Assembly (NCBI GenBank): GCA_023213395.1
Contig: CM041465.1
Location: 102,865,741-102,929,740 of the forward strand
Length of the DNA stretch: 64,000 nucleotides
Direction of reading: 5' to 3'
Source: Cycas panzhihuaensis
Taxonomy: Eukaryota > Cycadophyta
Shown: positions 31,681 to 43,496 of the stretch, piece after piece
Layout: every line of letters begins with the position of its first letter
Numbering within the stretch: position 1 is the first letter of the stretch
Program-made: the position numbers and the translations under genes
The notes under the pieces: generated by a model
What the model was told of the DNA's origin: nothing
Databases searched by the model: none
What the model saw: only the letters and a program-made list of their open reading frames with translations

Positions 31681-33140
31681 ATCGAAAGAAATAAGACCTG
31701 CGAACTAGTGGATGCTCCCACAAATAAACCCATCGTTGGCTACAAATGGGTCTACAAAATATAAGAGAAGTTCGATGGTATTATTGAAAGGTGCAAGGCA
31801 AGACTAGTCACAAAAGGTTAAACTCAAACAGGAGGAATAGATTATGAGGAAACCTTTTCACCAATAGCTAAATTAATTACTGTACAAATAGTAATAGCCA
31901 TGGCAGCCCAGTTCAAATGGAAAGTCATACAGCTTGATGTCAAAAGTGCTTTCTTGAATGGAGATTTGGTTGAAGAAGTTTATATGCACCAACCAACTAG
32001 ATATGTAAAAAGGGGCGAAGAACATCTTGTTTGCAAATATAAAAAGGCCCTGTATGGACTAAAACAAACACCCAAAGCCTAGTATGCAAAGTTGGATCAA
32101 CATCTATGACAAATAGGTTTTTGCAGATGTGTCTCAAACCCAAGTCTTTACATCAAAAATAAAAACAATTTAATAACTATCATTGTAGTTTATGTAAATG
32201 ATATGATAGTTATAGGAAATGATAATGAAACAATCTACCAAGTCAAGTTGCAAATGGAAGACAAGTTTGAAATGATGGATATGGGTCTGCGTCATTATTA
32301 TTTAGGCCTTGAATTCAATCAACTAAAGGAATATATTTTCATATCTCAGGAAAAATATGCCAAAAAACTCCTTCAAAGATTCAAAATAAAAAACTATAAT
32401 CACTATGCTACTCCAACGGAGATTGGTTGCATTTTAAATTCTGATGATGATGGTCAAACTGTAGATGGAACATTGTACAATAGTTGATCGGTAGTCTTAT
32501 CTACCTCAGCCACAAGATCAGATATCTCATACTTAATGGGAGTTGTATCTAGATATATGCAGCATCCCAAATTGTCTCATTGGAATGTTGCTAAAAGAAT
32601 TATCAGATACATTAAAGAAACTCAATCAATGGGTCTCACCTATACTCAAGCTTCAAACTTTCAACTTGTTGGGTATAGTGATTCGAATTAGACAGGAGAC
32701 AAACAAGAAAGAAAATCCACCACAGGATATTGCTTTTCACTTGGATCTGCAGTTATATCCTAGAGCAAGAAAAATAGTCTATAGTAGCTTTGTCTTCCGC
32801 TGAGGTAGAATATAAAGCAATTGTTAATGCAACTTGTGAAGGAGTATGGATTAGACAATCGCTTCAAGATTTAAAGCAAAAATAAGATCAAACTACATCT
32901 ATCTTTTGCGATAACCAAAGTGTTATCGAATTAACAAAGAATCCAATGTTCCATGCCAAAACCAAACACAATGAAGTTCACCATCACTTCATCAAAGAAA
33001 AAGTTCAAAATAAAGAGGTAGACTTGTTATACTACAACAGTGAAGAACAACTTGCTAATATTTTCACCAAAGCACTCCCAAAAGATAAATTTCAATATCT
33101 TAAACAATTACTTGGTGTTGAAAACAAAAGATAACACATT
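31681..33140 (+). pseudogene. pol: C reverse transcriptase and RNase H
   Basis: RT blocks in order: CELVDAPTNKPIVGYKWVYK, GGIDYEETFSPIAKL, LDVKSAFLNGDLVEEVYM and YGLKQTPKA with a stop for the Trp. The catalytic block reads VVYVNDMIVIGND (32191-32202 codes Y-V-N-D), so one catalytic Asp is Asn. HYYLGLEFNQLKEYIFI follows. RNase H appears as SRYMQHPKLSHWNVAKRI, a decayed GYSDSN, and the end TKHNEVHHHFIKEKVQNKEV and NIFTKALPKDKFQYLKQLL. Four or more stops occur. Confidence 0.85.
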
Positions 33141-33213
33141 AAGAGAGGGTATAAAAGAAATAACGTTCTTTTATTTTCTAATGTTTCTTAAGGTAAAGTT
33201 GAGGGTTGCATCC
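33141..33213 (+). repeat. C polypurine tract and start of 3' LTR, cut by D
   Basis: AAGAGAGGG (33141-33149) follows the RNase H stop, as in other copia elements. The LTR would start at 33150 (TATAAAAGAAATAACG, with TA for TG). D interrupts it after 64 bp. The 209 bp at 37671-37879 are its likely continuation. Confidence 0.5.
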
Positions 33214-33612
33214 TGTTAGATTTTAACATGGAAAGCATTCAACACCAACATAAATAATATCAATGAGCAAAGATCAAATTGTATTAACTCAACATAATAA
33301 AATTGCATTAAAACACTAATGCATCAAAGACTCAACATGAGTCTCCATGATGACTTGATTCCATACACTATCACAACCACCTATTTATATCACATAGGTG
33401 GGAATACATACAAAAGATGAGACACATGTGGGACAAATACCTCTAATCTAGCCAATGACATTTTACCAACTAACTAACCAATGACCTTCTACCTTCCCAC
33501 ATAATAATATAATAAGGAATGACCCTTAGACCATAATACTTAGGACTATGACTATTGGCTCTAAGACACACTTTACATGGAACACATATACATTAAACAT
33601 TATATTCTAACA
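33214..33612 (-). repeat. 3' LTR of element D
   Basis: 399 bp, TGTTAGATTTTAACATG to ATATTCTAACA on the plus strand. The adjoining plus-strand CCTCACATTAATG is a degraded polypurine tract in sense; E has AAAGGGACG there. Confidence 0.85.
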
Positions 33613-33691
33613 CCTCACATTAATGTTTAATGTCATGACCATAAGTATACTGACCATCAAGGACATTATGACACCTACTTCTACAGACTGA

Positions 33692-35192
33692 CTAACATGA
33701 CCGACACAAATTGACATAAAACTTGACTTTGAAGTGTTGTTTGAATTTCCACTGCCTGAGTCTTGAAACCTTTTTGAAGATGATGTCATAAGCTTTGTCT
33801 TCAACCAACATGCTGAAAAACTGTATGTGGTGCACGTTTTGTTATCTCCTGCTTCCTATTTCATGACTCCTCCTATGTGTTTCAACTGCAGATGTGGTCT
33901 CCTTTGATTTTTATCTCCTGGATCAAATGAGACAACATACAATTTCAATTCTATGAAGAGAAATGAATCTTCCTTGTTCCTCTTTAAGTCTGCCAGGACG
34001 ATCAACTTTTCGAGCCAATGAGTACTTCCTTGAAAGGAAAGGAAGAACAATGTTTCCTTTCCTAACTCCACATATACATGTCTAGAACTAACAAGACACT
34101 TTGTTCTTTCTGTGTCATCCAAGAAATTCTTTGTGCGAAGTATGATGAGAATCTCCATTATGGCTACATGCACGTATTTTCCAATTATGCCTACACAAAG
34201 ATGGAACATCACTTTGACATGATTGAGCTTCATGGTTAAGTAGCCTATCCAAAACATACAATGATCTTGATGGACAAGATTTTGAACATATGATATTCTG
34301 CCTATGTTCTTTATTTCTTTGAATGAACCTTCTAGAGTCTCTGTAGGGTATGTTATTACGATTTGGATTCTTTTAAAGATGAGAACAGAAGATGTAACCG
34401 AGTTGAATGTAATCATAAATAGTCTCATGTATGTGCAAATAATTGTATGTCCTGACATCATTTGAATCCTGATAACAAATTTGTCATCACAAATTAAGGT
34501 AATATTGCCTACATTTTTTGTTAAGGCACCTGTGTCTCCATGAAGTATTATCTGTAAAAGTTGGCATTCAGATTCTTCAACCTCCACTCTTCCAACAATT
34601 TCCAATGTAGGCTTTCCTGTCAACTTGGTGAGGCTCAAGACATTTGGTGAATTCAAATCTTCATTATCTTCATCAGATTTCAACTGAAGATCATGCAACC
34701 TTTCATTCGCTTTATAAATATTAGTCGAGTCAATGTGTGGACTAATCTTACCAGAATCAAGTTGATTTTTCCCTTTCCTCTTCAGCTTCTTCTTTTGGTT
34801 CCTTGTCCTCTTGATATTCTTCTACACTTCTTCAGGACCCTTTTCATTTACTTCTGTTAACAGATTCCAGGCCTCTTTAGCTGAGTCAATATTTTAAAGA
34901 GTTTGGATAAGAAAATGGTATGAAGGATGAAGGTTGACCTTGTCGAAAGCTGCAACCATTGCATCAATGGCTACTCTATTTTTCTTCTTGAAAGTTACCT
35001 CCCCTTTTTCATTAATTGAACCAGTTCCCAGAACAATTTTCCATAATCCTTTAATCCTAAAAACACATTCCATTTTAATTTTCCAAATTCAAAAATTAAC
35101 TCCAACATATTTAGGCAATACTATGTTGGTGTCTGTTACCCAAAACTCCTTTTTCCCTGCTACAAAGGTAATGATTTCACTTAGTCCATATT
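33692..35192 (-). CDS. D protein: gag-like N-terminus plus unassigned conserved region
   Basis: On the minus strand the frame runs EIITFVAGKKEFWVTDTN, LPKYVGVNF, IWKIKMECVFRIKGLWKI, then VNLHPSYHFLIQTL, SAKEAWNLLTEV and a basic RNQKKKLKRKGKN. This is a gag-like region aligning with B, E and F. It has three stops and no ATG in the expected place. From 34698 a 280-codon stretch is fully open: LSLTKLTGKPTLEI, NVGNITLICDDKFVIR, NLVHQDHCMFWIGYLTMKL, FLSFQGSTHWLEKLIVLAD and FDPGDKNQRRPHLQLKH. I know no family matching it. After a shift the end reads EDKAYDIIFKKVSRLRQWKF. The preserved frame in both D and E argues that it was translated. Confidence 0.75.
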
Positions 35193-37271
35193 GTAGGATT
35201 GAGAACATTATTCAAAGATTATGTGTCCATCCAACATATCCAGGTCAAAGCCACAAGCCAAGGTTTGCTCCCTTTCCTGCAACTCAAGTATTTCTACCAA
35301 ATAACTCATCCTTTTTCCCCTACTATCAATCAAATATTGACACTGATAACTTTAATCGAAATATTCCTTTACTTGCCCATTAATTTCTCTCATGCAGAAA
35401 AACAATTTCTCACATGCAAAAAAATAATCACCTTATGTTATTATTGAGACATTACTTCATCACCAACAACGGAATCACCTTGAAAAAAGAACTCATAAAA
35501 AAATCCACTTAATAAACTAATACCAAAGGCAATAACAAAATGAAAAGTTATAAATGACTAGATATATCAAATATCTATATGCCAACCGAGCCTTAATATC
35601 TTAGTTGTCGAAAAGGACGAAGTTCTCCTTGTGGACCCCACCAATTCATTTATCCTTATTAAACAACCTTTGAGAAATGATGCGATAGTATGAAACCCTA
35701 ACATACCATTGGATCCGACCAACCTTATATTTTGATTACATTTAATTGCAAATATGAAGAGGCCAAACCCTACCAATTATTATGAGGCAGCCAGTCTACC
35801 TTCTTTCCAGGATATCCATTTCGTCGACAGATGTTCATCTCTGAGTTCATGCGCCCTTCATATACCCTTGATTACTCATGATGTCTACAATCTGCAACTC
35901 GACAAACTCCATAGAAAGTCAGGCCTCCAAAGAAATTTCTTCGCAGGTCAATTGCATTCGATGTTTCGTCTTCTCAGGTCTGGTCACTGCTCTCTATAAT
36001 CTTTTTATGGGTAAGTGTTGTTGCATTCATAGCTCCAGGAAGGGCAGAGAGCCTTCATAATCATAATAGCAAGACAAACAAGGCGACGACACCATGGACA
36101 ACTTGCAGGCGAATGACAATGGACGCTTCAATGGCGTAACTTCCACAACAAGTGAAAAGTCTTCTACACAGCCACGGACGACTCAAGCTCAGGCACAAGA
36201 TACTTCACCGTGGTTTCACATTGGCTGGGTGCTTTCTCCTTTGGTTTGAAATCTCTTTAGGTCTGCATATTGCATCTATTGATTGATCCTCTACTCCTCC
36301 GGAGTGAATATCTTCCCAGGTCTTAATGCATGTGACCGATGGTTCTACGGTAGAGGGTTTTGGACTAGTTGCACGCCAGTTCTACATTGGACAACTTGTG
36401 TGGCTTCGAGCTGTGAGGTTAGGATGTGCGACTCTGTGTTTGTTCCATGGACTTTTCCTTTTTCTTGGTTGTCCTTTTTCTTCATCTATGGCACCATTGA
36501 AAATCCCATAGACTGCATTCTTCTCTTAACTGAGCACAAATAGGGGTTTATTAATCACATGGGCGTATTTTTCTATTCTCTGTAGATAGTCACCATGCTT
36601 ATACGGATCTCCTCCTTACGGATGCTTCAGATGTCATTCAATTCGCAGATATTTGTTCCTGGTTTTATCATCCCCAGTGTGCACCTAGCTTTTACAGCAC
36701 TGCGATCTCCGACTCTAGGGTTTGGATATAGAGAAAAATTGCAGAGATACGGCTCTGGTCGAGGTTTTTAAACCACAACAGAACTGAAGATGAATTTATA
36801 GTGAATCGAGCAGACTTCCAACCAAAGACTCTTCTTACACAAAGATATTGACAGCATGTACTTTCAAGACCGCTATTTCATTGCAAATAGGGCAAGTTTC
36901 CTATCTAGGGTATAGACCCTTATATTAAACTATCAAAAATTCTTTCTTCATTCAGCAAACCCTAATAGGTTTTAAATCTTCACAGAATTCCACAACAATA
37001 CTTTCTTTAAGTCACTCGCAATTTCAGTCATCAATCACAGACTTCATAATCTTTTCCTTAATAACTAGCTAGGGGAGTAATATTACCCGGTTCAGATTTC
37101 TGTCGTCCCAATACTTTGGCACACCTTGTATTAATGATGACTTGGAACTTCTCCTCCTCAATTTAAATCTTCAATTTGGCAGCTGTCTTAATGAAGTCAC
37201 CTTCCTCCCTTATCATAGAGATGGCGAACCTGCACAACAATAGCCTTAAGGAGCAACGTGCTATGATACCA
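35193..37271 (-). other. D leader and primer-binding site
   Basis: About 2.07 kb without a credible frame, equal in length to the leader of E (2.15 kb). ORFs at 35754-36060 and 36283-36543 lie on the opposite strand to the element and lack features. The primer site at 37260-37271 reads GCTATGATACCA, one mismatch from the reverse complement of TGGTATCAGAGC. Confidence 0.65.
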
Positions 37272-37670
37272 TGTTAGATTTTAACATGGAAAGCATTCAA
37301 CACCAACATAAATAATATCAATGAGCAAAGATCAAATTGTATTAACTCAACATAATTAGATTACATCATAACACTAATGCATCAAAGACTCAACATGAGT
37401 CTCCATGATGACTTAATTCCATACATTACCACAACCATCTATTTATACCACACAAATGGGAATACATACAAGAGATGAGACGCATGTGGGACAAATACCT
37501 CTAACCTAGCCAATGACAGTTTACCAACCAACTAACCAATGACCTTCTACCTTCCCACATAATATTATAATAATGAATGACCCTTAAACCATAGTACTTA
37601 GGACTATGACTATTGGCTCTAAGACACACTTTACATAGAACACATATACATTAAACATTATATTCTAACA
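37272..37670 (-). repeat. 5' LTR of element D
   Basis: 399 bp, aligned end to end with the left copy with scattered substitutions. On the minus strand it has TATAAATAG (37439-37447), a TATA box candidate also present in E. Confidence 0.85.
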
Positions 37671-37879
37671 TGTCCAACCCCACTTTGATGTACTTGTAAC
37701 ACTTGCCCAACGTGCAATGGGCCTTCTATGTACACATGATGTATTTATATGAGAGGTACTCTCTGCTCATTAATGCATGGAATCATTGTCTCCACAATTC
37801 ATTGATTGTTCTGACAGTAGTGTAGTACCCTTGTTTTACATAACTGCGAAGAAGATCTTGCATCTTACAGTCTTGCATA
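37671..37879 (+). other. Interval between D and F, probable rest of C 3' LTR
   Basis: Non-coding. It lies between two insertions: D on the left and F on the right, whose duplication GCATA is 37875-37879. Its role as the continuation of C's LTR follows only from position. Confidence 0.35.
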
Positions 37880-38220
37880 TGTTAGACTTTAAAGAGTCAA
37901 ATATTAGAATATTATTGTAATGCACATTTGTGCAAGTAGGTGGTCTATAGTTTATTGGTCAATTAATAGGTGACATGTCATTGGTCGTGTTAGAGGTTGG
38001 TAGGTCCCACATATCCCACACCTCATCCTATATATTCTCACTCATGGTGTATAACTAAGTAAGTGAGGTAAAGTACATTAAGTCAAGATGAAGATTATTG
38101 TGGATTCATTGTTGTGGAATCATCATTATGATGTAGACATTTTGATTATAAGTTAATGATATTCATGATGCTTGTTTCAATGTTCTTAATATTGGATGGT
38201 CTCTATTAAATAATTTAACA
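37880..38220 (+). repeat. 5' LTR of element F
   Basis: 341 bp, TGTTAGACTTTAAAG to TAATTTAACA. The following CGATATCAAACCAAG is a degraded primer site (38221-38235). A block ATTGTAATGCACATTTGTGC is shared in part with the LTR of B. Confidence 0.85.
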
Positions 38221-41217
38221 CGATATCAAACCAAGCTGGTTGTCAAGCTCAACGTTTTGCAGGTTCATCAATTTACTATTGACAAGTGTGGAGTTGGCTC
38301 CATAGAGTCGATTGCCAAATTGAGGTTCTACTTGTAGAAGGTGAAACCCTAAGGCCATCATTGTTGCAAGTTGTGCCAAGCTAGTGACTATGATTGATGC
38401 AAGACAGAATTGTTAACGGGTTGCAAGTTGTGCCAAGCCAATGACCATGATTGATGCAAGACAAACTTATTATCGAGTAATATTGTTCATTTACTTTGTG
38501 TTAGGGTTTACCTTGTAAAAAAAAATTAGTTAGTGTGAATTTATGAAGCTCAAATTGGGATGCAAGAAAAGTGATGACATATGAATTATTTCCATGATCT
38601 AAATTTGCCAGTTATTGATTTTTGTTTGTATGGTAAAAGTGATGGTTTTGTACCTAGAAATACCCATTAGGGTTTGTGTTGGAAATCATTGAGGATTTGA
38701 TTGGTGAAATTTGAAGTCAATTACCAAGTTTATGAAATATTGTTTCTCTAAAGAAATTCTGCCATGAATAAACCTTGCATGCATAGAAAAGTTAGCTACA
38801 ACCATCTGTAAAACCCTCGCCGTTGCAAGATAAGAAATTTTAGTAGAGAAAATGAGAATCACAAAATTACTTGCCCACAACTTGCCACAGAGAGAAGATT
38901 CTAGTGTTGCACAAACTGTAGAGTTGTATTACTATGTTTTATCCTTGAAACATAAAGCAGTTTGTAGCCGCCTTGCATTCATTTGCTGCTCGCAAAAGGC
39001 ATTTGCCTGAAGAAGGAGAGTGTGGCAGCTTGTGGGTGTACGATTGTCTATTCAAGAATAGGCACCCAACTACAAACTGGAATGGCATTCTACTAACCAC
39101 AAAGGAAAAGTGAAAGTGCCCACCAAGAGATGAAGCTCCAACTTTGGGAGTTGTCGAAGATGGAGACGCACAAGTCACGTAACAATCCATAGGGACCCCC
39201 GCGTGACCAACTGGAAAAGAGTCTAATATGATGAGATAGCACCTACGAAGATGTGAAGGGGAATGTAGTTTGCGTAGGATTCCTAGGTAGGCATCCGTGT
39301 GATGGGGAAGGAGCCGTAGAAGTTGTTGTCGAATATTTGGATATGAGTGCTTGTCGCCAAATCATGTTCGATGCTACCCTGCACAGACCATCATACCACA
39401 ACAGGACACTCCCATACTGCAATAGAACGAGCAAACCAAAAATATTCAAAAATGAAAGCACATCCCCATTGTTGGGACATATTGTGACACATAGGCCTTG
39501 AGGAAGATGGAATACAGGCTTGTATTGACTAAAGGAATGCAAGTACGAACCGTACGGAGAATGCGCAAGGCGAAGCAGTGAAGAAATCAGCGTGCAGAGT
39601 GCGTATGGCGGTGCGTGCACAGGCAGTGCGTACCACGAATGCGTGCAGGTGGCGAAACAATTGAGCAGGCGATGCATGACGATGCAGGACGGTGGAGGCA
39701 CAGGAAGCTACGGCACGTGCGTACGGACCTAAAGAGACATTAGTTAAAGTGTATAACTAATGATTAAAGTGAAAGGGTAGCTTGGTGACAAAAAGGTATG
39801 GTTATGACTTTGGGTCATAACCTTTCATCCAAAAGGCATCAAAGGGACATATTTAATGGTGCTTTGAGGACCATTCCAGTGTGAGAGCCGAGTTATTCAT
39901 TCCTATGTCATGTGCTCGAAGGGTGGGAGCCGGATATCACGGGTACGCAAAGGTGCAGGAGACAGTACGCATGACAGCCGATTGGAGCATGAATGTATGA
40001 TAAGTACCATCTGGGTACACATATGTAATGAAGGGCGTATCTTTCTTTGGAATGCTCGAGAATGCATTCGACCCACAATGTAAATGAAGCTGAATTAATA
40101 AAGAAAGAGTTACGTGGAAATTGGTGTATTCTTGGCGTTGTGATGATGATTTCTTTGAAGTATGTATTGATTTACATCTTTGCTGTGTACCATTCTGTGA
40201 ATTATATATGGAATGTATGTGGAATGTATGTGAATAACCATGTTGACAGTATCCTAAAACTAGACTATAGCGCTGTGTAACCTTGACAAGTAAGCAAAGG
40301 GTATCTCGTAAGTGTAACGAGGTACCCAGCTGAAGTCAACACCCACGCTTTCCACACACACAGATGCTTAAACCCTACTAGAACGTTGGGAATGCTTCAA
40401 ATGTTTTATAGTTGGCTTGCTGTGATGAGCAAAAATTGGGTGGTTGATGGAAGAAATAAACTACACCAAATTTACATCGACGAAGGGTATGAGATGGAGT
40501 AGCAGTCGCGGATATATGATAAACTTGCAAGAAAATTCTAGTAAACGAAAGACGTAGAAATAAGAATGCCAAATGAATTACCCACCGTGGAAGAGACACC
40601 TAGTCATATGAAGACGTGACCATATAAGAAGACGAACCAGCCATTGAGAACGCTTGAAGGAGTGAGTTGTTTTTTTTGAAGATACCAAACTGCAAGTCGA
40701 GTTTGAAGATTAGGTCTATAGAGAGATGCAAAGAAGTAGAGTTTTTTTTTGCCAGGGTCAATATTTTTTCAAAGGTATGAATTAAATTAAGGCAAATTAA
40801 AATCTATTTCAAATCCGCAGACATCAATTTGACTAGGGAAAATTTAATTATTTTTGCAAAGTCAAATATGGATTTAATAAGATTGGAATGTAGTTTGAAG
40901 TCTACTAGCCCACTAACAGTTAAGCCCTTGGTCTTATGGAGTCTCAATGTGACCTGTCGTTAATCTATTAAAGGGGCTAAAACTCTGGTGACTTCATTTT
41001 GTTTTTCATACGAAGGTATTTGTACATTTTTCTTCATATTTTTGCATCCAAGAGTTCGATTGGCAAATTGTTTAAACCATTGGAACCGTATTTCAGAGAC
41101 AGACATTTTTGTATATAATTTGAAGTATTTTGTTGTAGATTTGATTAAGTTATTTTAGTTTGAAGTGGATGCATGAAACTTATGTGATGCACTCATGATC
41201 AATTCATACTTATAGCC
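38221..41217 (+). other. F leader, interrupted by a solo LTR
   Basis: No protein-coding evidence. Within it lies the solo LTR at 39470-40341. At 41030-41113 it carries the leader motif shared with A, E, H and P. Two near-repeats of GTTGCAAGTTGTGCCAAGC occur at 38360-38440. Confidence 0.6.
39470..40341 (+). repeat. Solo LTR of the Ty3-type family of element Y
   Basis: 872 bp, TGTTGGGACATATTG to TGAAGTCAACA, flanked by CCCAT (39465-39469) and CCCAC (40342-40346), a 5-bp duplication with one transition. It matches the reverse complement of Y's LTR in several blocks: the ATAACC/GGTCATAACC stretch, AGAGTTACGTGGAAA and the terminal GAAGTCAACA. Lack of a partner and of internal sequence marks it as solo. 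The section 39560-39720 is rich in TGCGT repeats and more GC-rich than its surroundings. ORFs inside it, including a 152-codon one on the minus strand, are chance. Confidence 0.7.
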
Positions 41218-42486
41218 ATGGAAATGAATGACATACTCATATTTGTCGCTGAAAAGAATAAGTACTACTTAAAAGACCTTCCTTTTCCCTTACCTAAGTA
41301 CATAGGAACAAACTATCAATGTTGGACAATCAAAATGGAAAGTATATTCATGTAAACAAAGCTACCGGAAACTATTATTGGTAAGTATGATGTTCCAATT
41401 GATGAAAAGGGAAAAGATAATTTTAAGAAGAAGAATAATATAGTAATTGTTGTTATTCTCACTGTATTAAATAAAGATGAGCTTCCTTCTTCTTACCATT
41501 TTCTCATCCCTGCAATTTGTAATGTTGGCATTATTAAAAAAGACTGGAACCTTTTGAAGGATGCGTATGAAAAGACTTTTGAAGAGATACAAGAAATTGT
41601 TGAAAAACCAAACAAAATTATTGATGATTGTGATATAGGCAAAAATGATGAAGTACCATTGATGCTTGTAAAAGGGTGTGTCAAGATATTGATGAAGAAA
41701 ATATGGATATTGTGAAACAACTAATGAATGTAAAGAGACTACAATTGAATGTGATGTTGAGTCTAATAAGACTATCAATGAGCATGTTGAAGATTGTAAT
41801 CAAGCAATCAAAGTTTCTCTAGATGTTCCCATTATTTTAAGGGAGAATGACTTCGAATCTGATTGTCCTGTTGAAGATAAGTTTGATGATTCATTTCTAT
41901 CTGGTTTGAGTATTGGTTCAAATTCAAATTGTTCAAACGTTGAGAAGAATTTATAGGTTGATGAAGACTCTGCTCCAAAAGCTGAAGAACTCATTGTTGG
42001 ATATGCTAGTCAAGAAGAAAAATTTATATAGGATGTTATTGCACATTTCTTAAATGTTTCAAGTGATGTTGATTCTTCTTTTGATGTCTTATCTTCAGAT
42101 TTTGATATTGACTCAATTAACGTTGATTATTCATATGTCGAAAAAAATGAAGACAAATAGATTGTGATTGAACAATGGTTGAAGACATGCTAGATATAAA
42201 CTTCGAATCTCAAGATGCTTTTGATGATTACCTACAGGATTGCTTACAAGATCTACATCAAACTCAAGTTGAACCAACTATGATTTCCTATACCTTTTGT
42301 ATGATGAAGGATTCAGTGTTGCACACTAGAATGAAGAATGTTAAGTTCAAGGACCATTACTCTCAAAGACTACTACAAGGACATCATTACAAGAATAAAG
42401 CTGAAGATCAAACAGAAGACGTTATCTTCAAGACAATTCCAAGAACAATACGTTGTAAATTCAAGAGAACCCCAAATGTGCATTAA
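41218..42486 (+). pseudogene. F gag-like protein
   Basis: Start ATG 41218: MEMNDILIFVAEKNKYYLKD, LPFPLPKYIGTNYQCWTIKM, a stop for Trp or Gln after ESIFM, KLPETIIGKYDVPIDEKGK, ELPSSYHFLIPA and KDWNLLKDAYEKTFEEIQEI. It aligns with B over this region. An acidic, Asp/Ser-rich middle follows with several stops. The last open stretch (42175-42486) ends EDQTEDVIFKTIPRTIRCKF, the signature shared with B, D and E, six codons before the stop and directly ahead of the polypurine tract. It lacks the D/E central region. Confidence 0.7.
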
Positions 42487-42493
42487 GGGGAGG

Positions 42494-42808
42494 TGTAAGA
42501 CTTCAGAGAGCCAAATATTAGAATATTATTGTAATGCATATTTGTGCAAGTAAGTGATCTACAGTTTATTGGTCAATAGTCATTGGTCATGTTAGAGGTT
42601 GGAGGGTCCCATATATCCCACACCTCATCCTACATATTCTCACTTGTGGTGTATAAATAAGTGAGGTAGAGTAAAGTCCATTAAGTCAAGATGGAGATTA
42701 TTGCAGAGTCATCATTATGATGTAGCACTCTGATTATGAGTTAATGATATTTATGATGCCTGTTTCAACGTTTTTAATACTGGATGGTTTCTATTAAATA
42801 ATTTAACA
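42494..42808 (+). repeat. 3' LTR of element F
   Basis: 315 bp, TGTAAGACTTCAGAG to TAATTTAACA. It is shorter than the left copy mainly through a lost segment near 42575 and one near 42700. A TATAAATA at 42651-42658 is a promoter candidate. Confidence 0.85.
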
Positions 42809-42813
42809 GCATA

Positions 42814-43496
42814 TTGCGATCGATCATGTTGGATCAAATTTTTTATCATTGACCACATGCGAACACAAATTTGAGAGATATATGTTCACCATAATCACCA
42901 TACAAACCATCATCGACTTCATCCACATGGAGGATTTTAGGATTTTACCAAAGATTTCGTCGAATTCGATCTACAATTTGCCATTTTGATTAGTTTTGTG
43001 GATGTTGACCGAGTTTCATATGAGTAATTTTTTACCTACATTTTTTTTTGTTTCAAATGTTTTGTTAAAATTAAGTTATATTGGAGTGTATTTTGAAATC
43101 CGATCACAAGCCCCTTTCATTGTCAATAGAAGGTCATATGCAAGTCCAACATGACCAGTGGCTAAAAGGTGCTAAACCCTAATTGGACCAATTTCATTTT
43201 TCAAAAAGGTACATTGGCATTTCCTTTAATATCATGAGTTCTAGGAATCTATTTTTCGAACCGTCTAAATCGTTGGAATCATAATTCAGAGTATTTCATT
43301 GTGAACTACAAATTGAAGTAATTTGATGCCATCTCAATAGAGATATTTCAGTTCAAAGTTGAAGTTTTTTTTTCTTTTTAAGAGGAAATTGGAAAGATTG
43401 ATCTTTTGCAAGCAGGTGCATGTTCCTCTTTCTAAGCCTAGAGGAAGTGTTCTTTAAACCCTAGAGTTGATTTTTCATTAGCAAAGATGGGTCTGG
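42814..43496 (+). other. P leader
   Basis: Non-coding. It carries the shared leader motif at 43215-43300 (GAACCGTCTAAATCGTTGGA and flanks). Ends at the gag ATG 43497. Confidence 0.55.

Larger units (their letters stand above)
4019..33213 (+). mobile_element. Element C: plus-strand Ty1/copia split by a 25-kb insertion
   Basis: C's gag, PR and IN occupy 4019-6032, and the rest of pol occupies 31235-33140. The two halves join in the integrase C-terminus: the left half ends after the codons for DDKSIEC and a short remnant, and the right half opens with PKTNRIYVSRDVIF, the usual next block in copia integrases (element P reads DPKNNKVYVSRDVTF there without a break). The interval 6033-31234 belongs to A. 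C's 5' end lies left of N, out of the window. Its 3' LTR is broken again by D at 33214 and probably F. Confidence 0.8.
33214..37670 (-). mobile_element. Element D: gag-only LTR element with an unassigned domain
   Basis: Two 399-bp LTRs, a primer site at the inner edge of the right one, and a sense ORF region at 33692-35192. Outer flanks CATCC and TGTCC share three of five bases and differ by transitions only. No PR, IN, RT or RNase H traces occur. It is a sister of E (47413-52056), which has the opposite orientation: leader length, ORF and LTRs correspond. Confidence 0.85.
37880..42808 (+). mobile_element. Element F: gag-only LTR element related to B
   Basis: LTRs of 341 and 315 bp, a perfect GCATA duplication (37875-37879 and 42809-42813) and the tract AAGGGGAGG before the right LTR. 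One gag-like ORF region at 41218-42486. No PR, IN or RT. A solo Ty3-type LTR sits in its leader. Without it, F is about 4.05 kb. Confidence 0.85.

Noticed and set aside
35754-36543. Possible host exons in the leader of D
   Set aside because: Several short plus-strand ORFs without splice-site pattern or domain features, lying inside a transposon leader of the same length as that of E.
39243-39701. 152-codon ORF on the minus strand
   Set aside because: It lies mostly in the TGCGT-rich part of a solo LTR, is antisense to it, and its composition (Cys, Ser, Pro, Leu) follows from the repeats.
37671-43496. C and P as a tandem pair sharing one LTR
   Set aside because: The start of C's 3' LTR (TATAAAAGAAATAACG) does not resemble that of P (TGTTGGAATAATAC), and no primer site is visible before P's leader.
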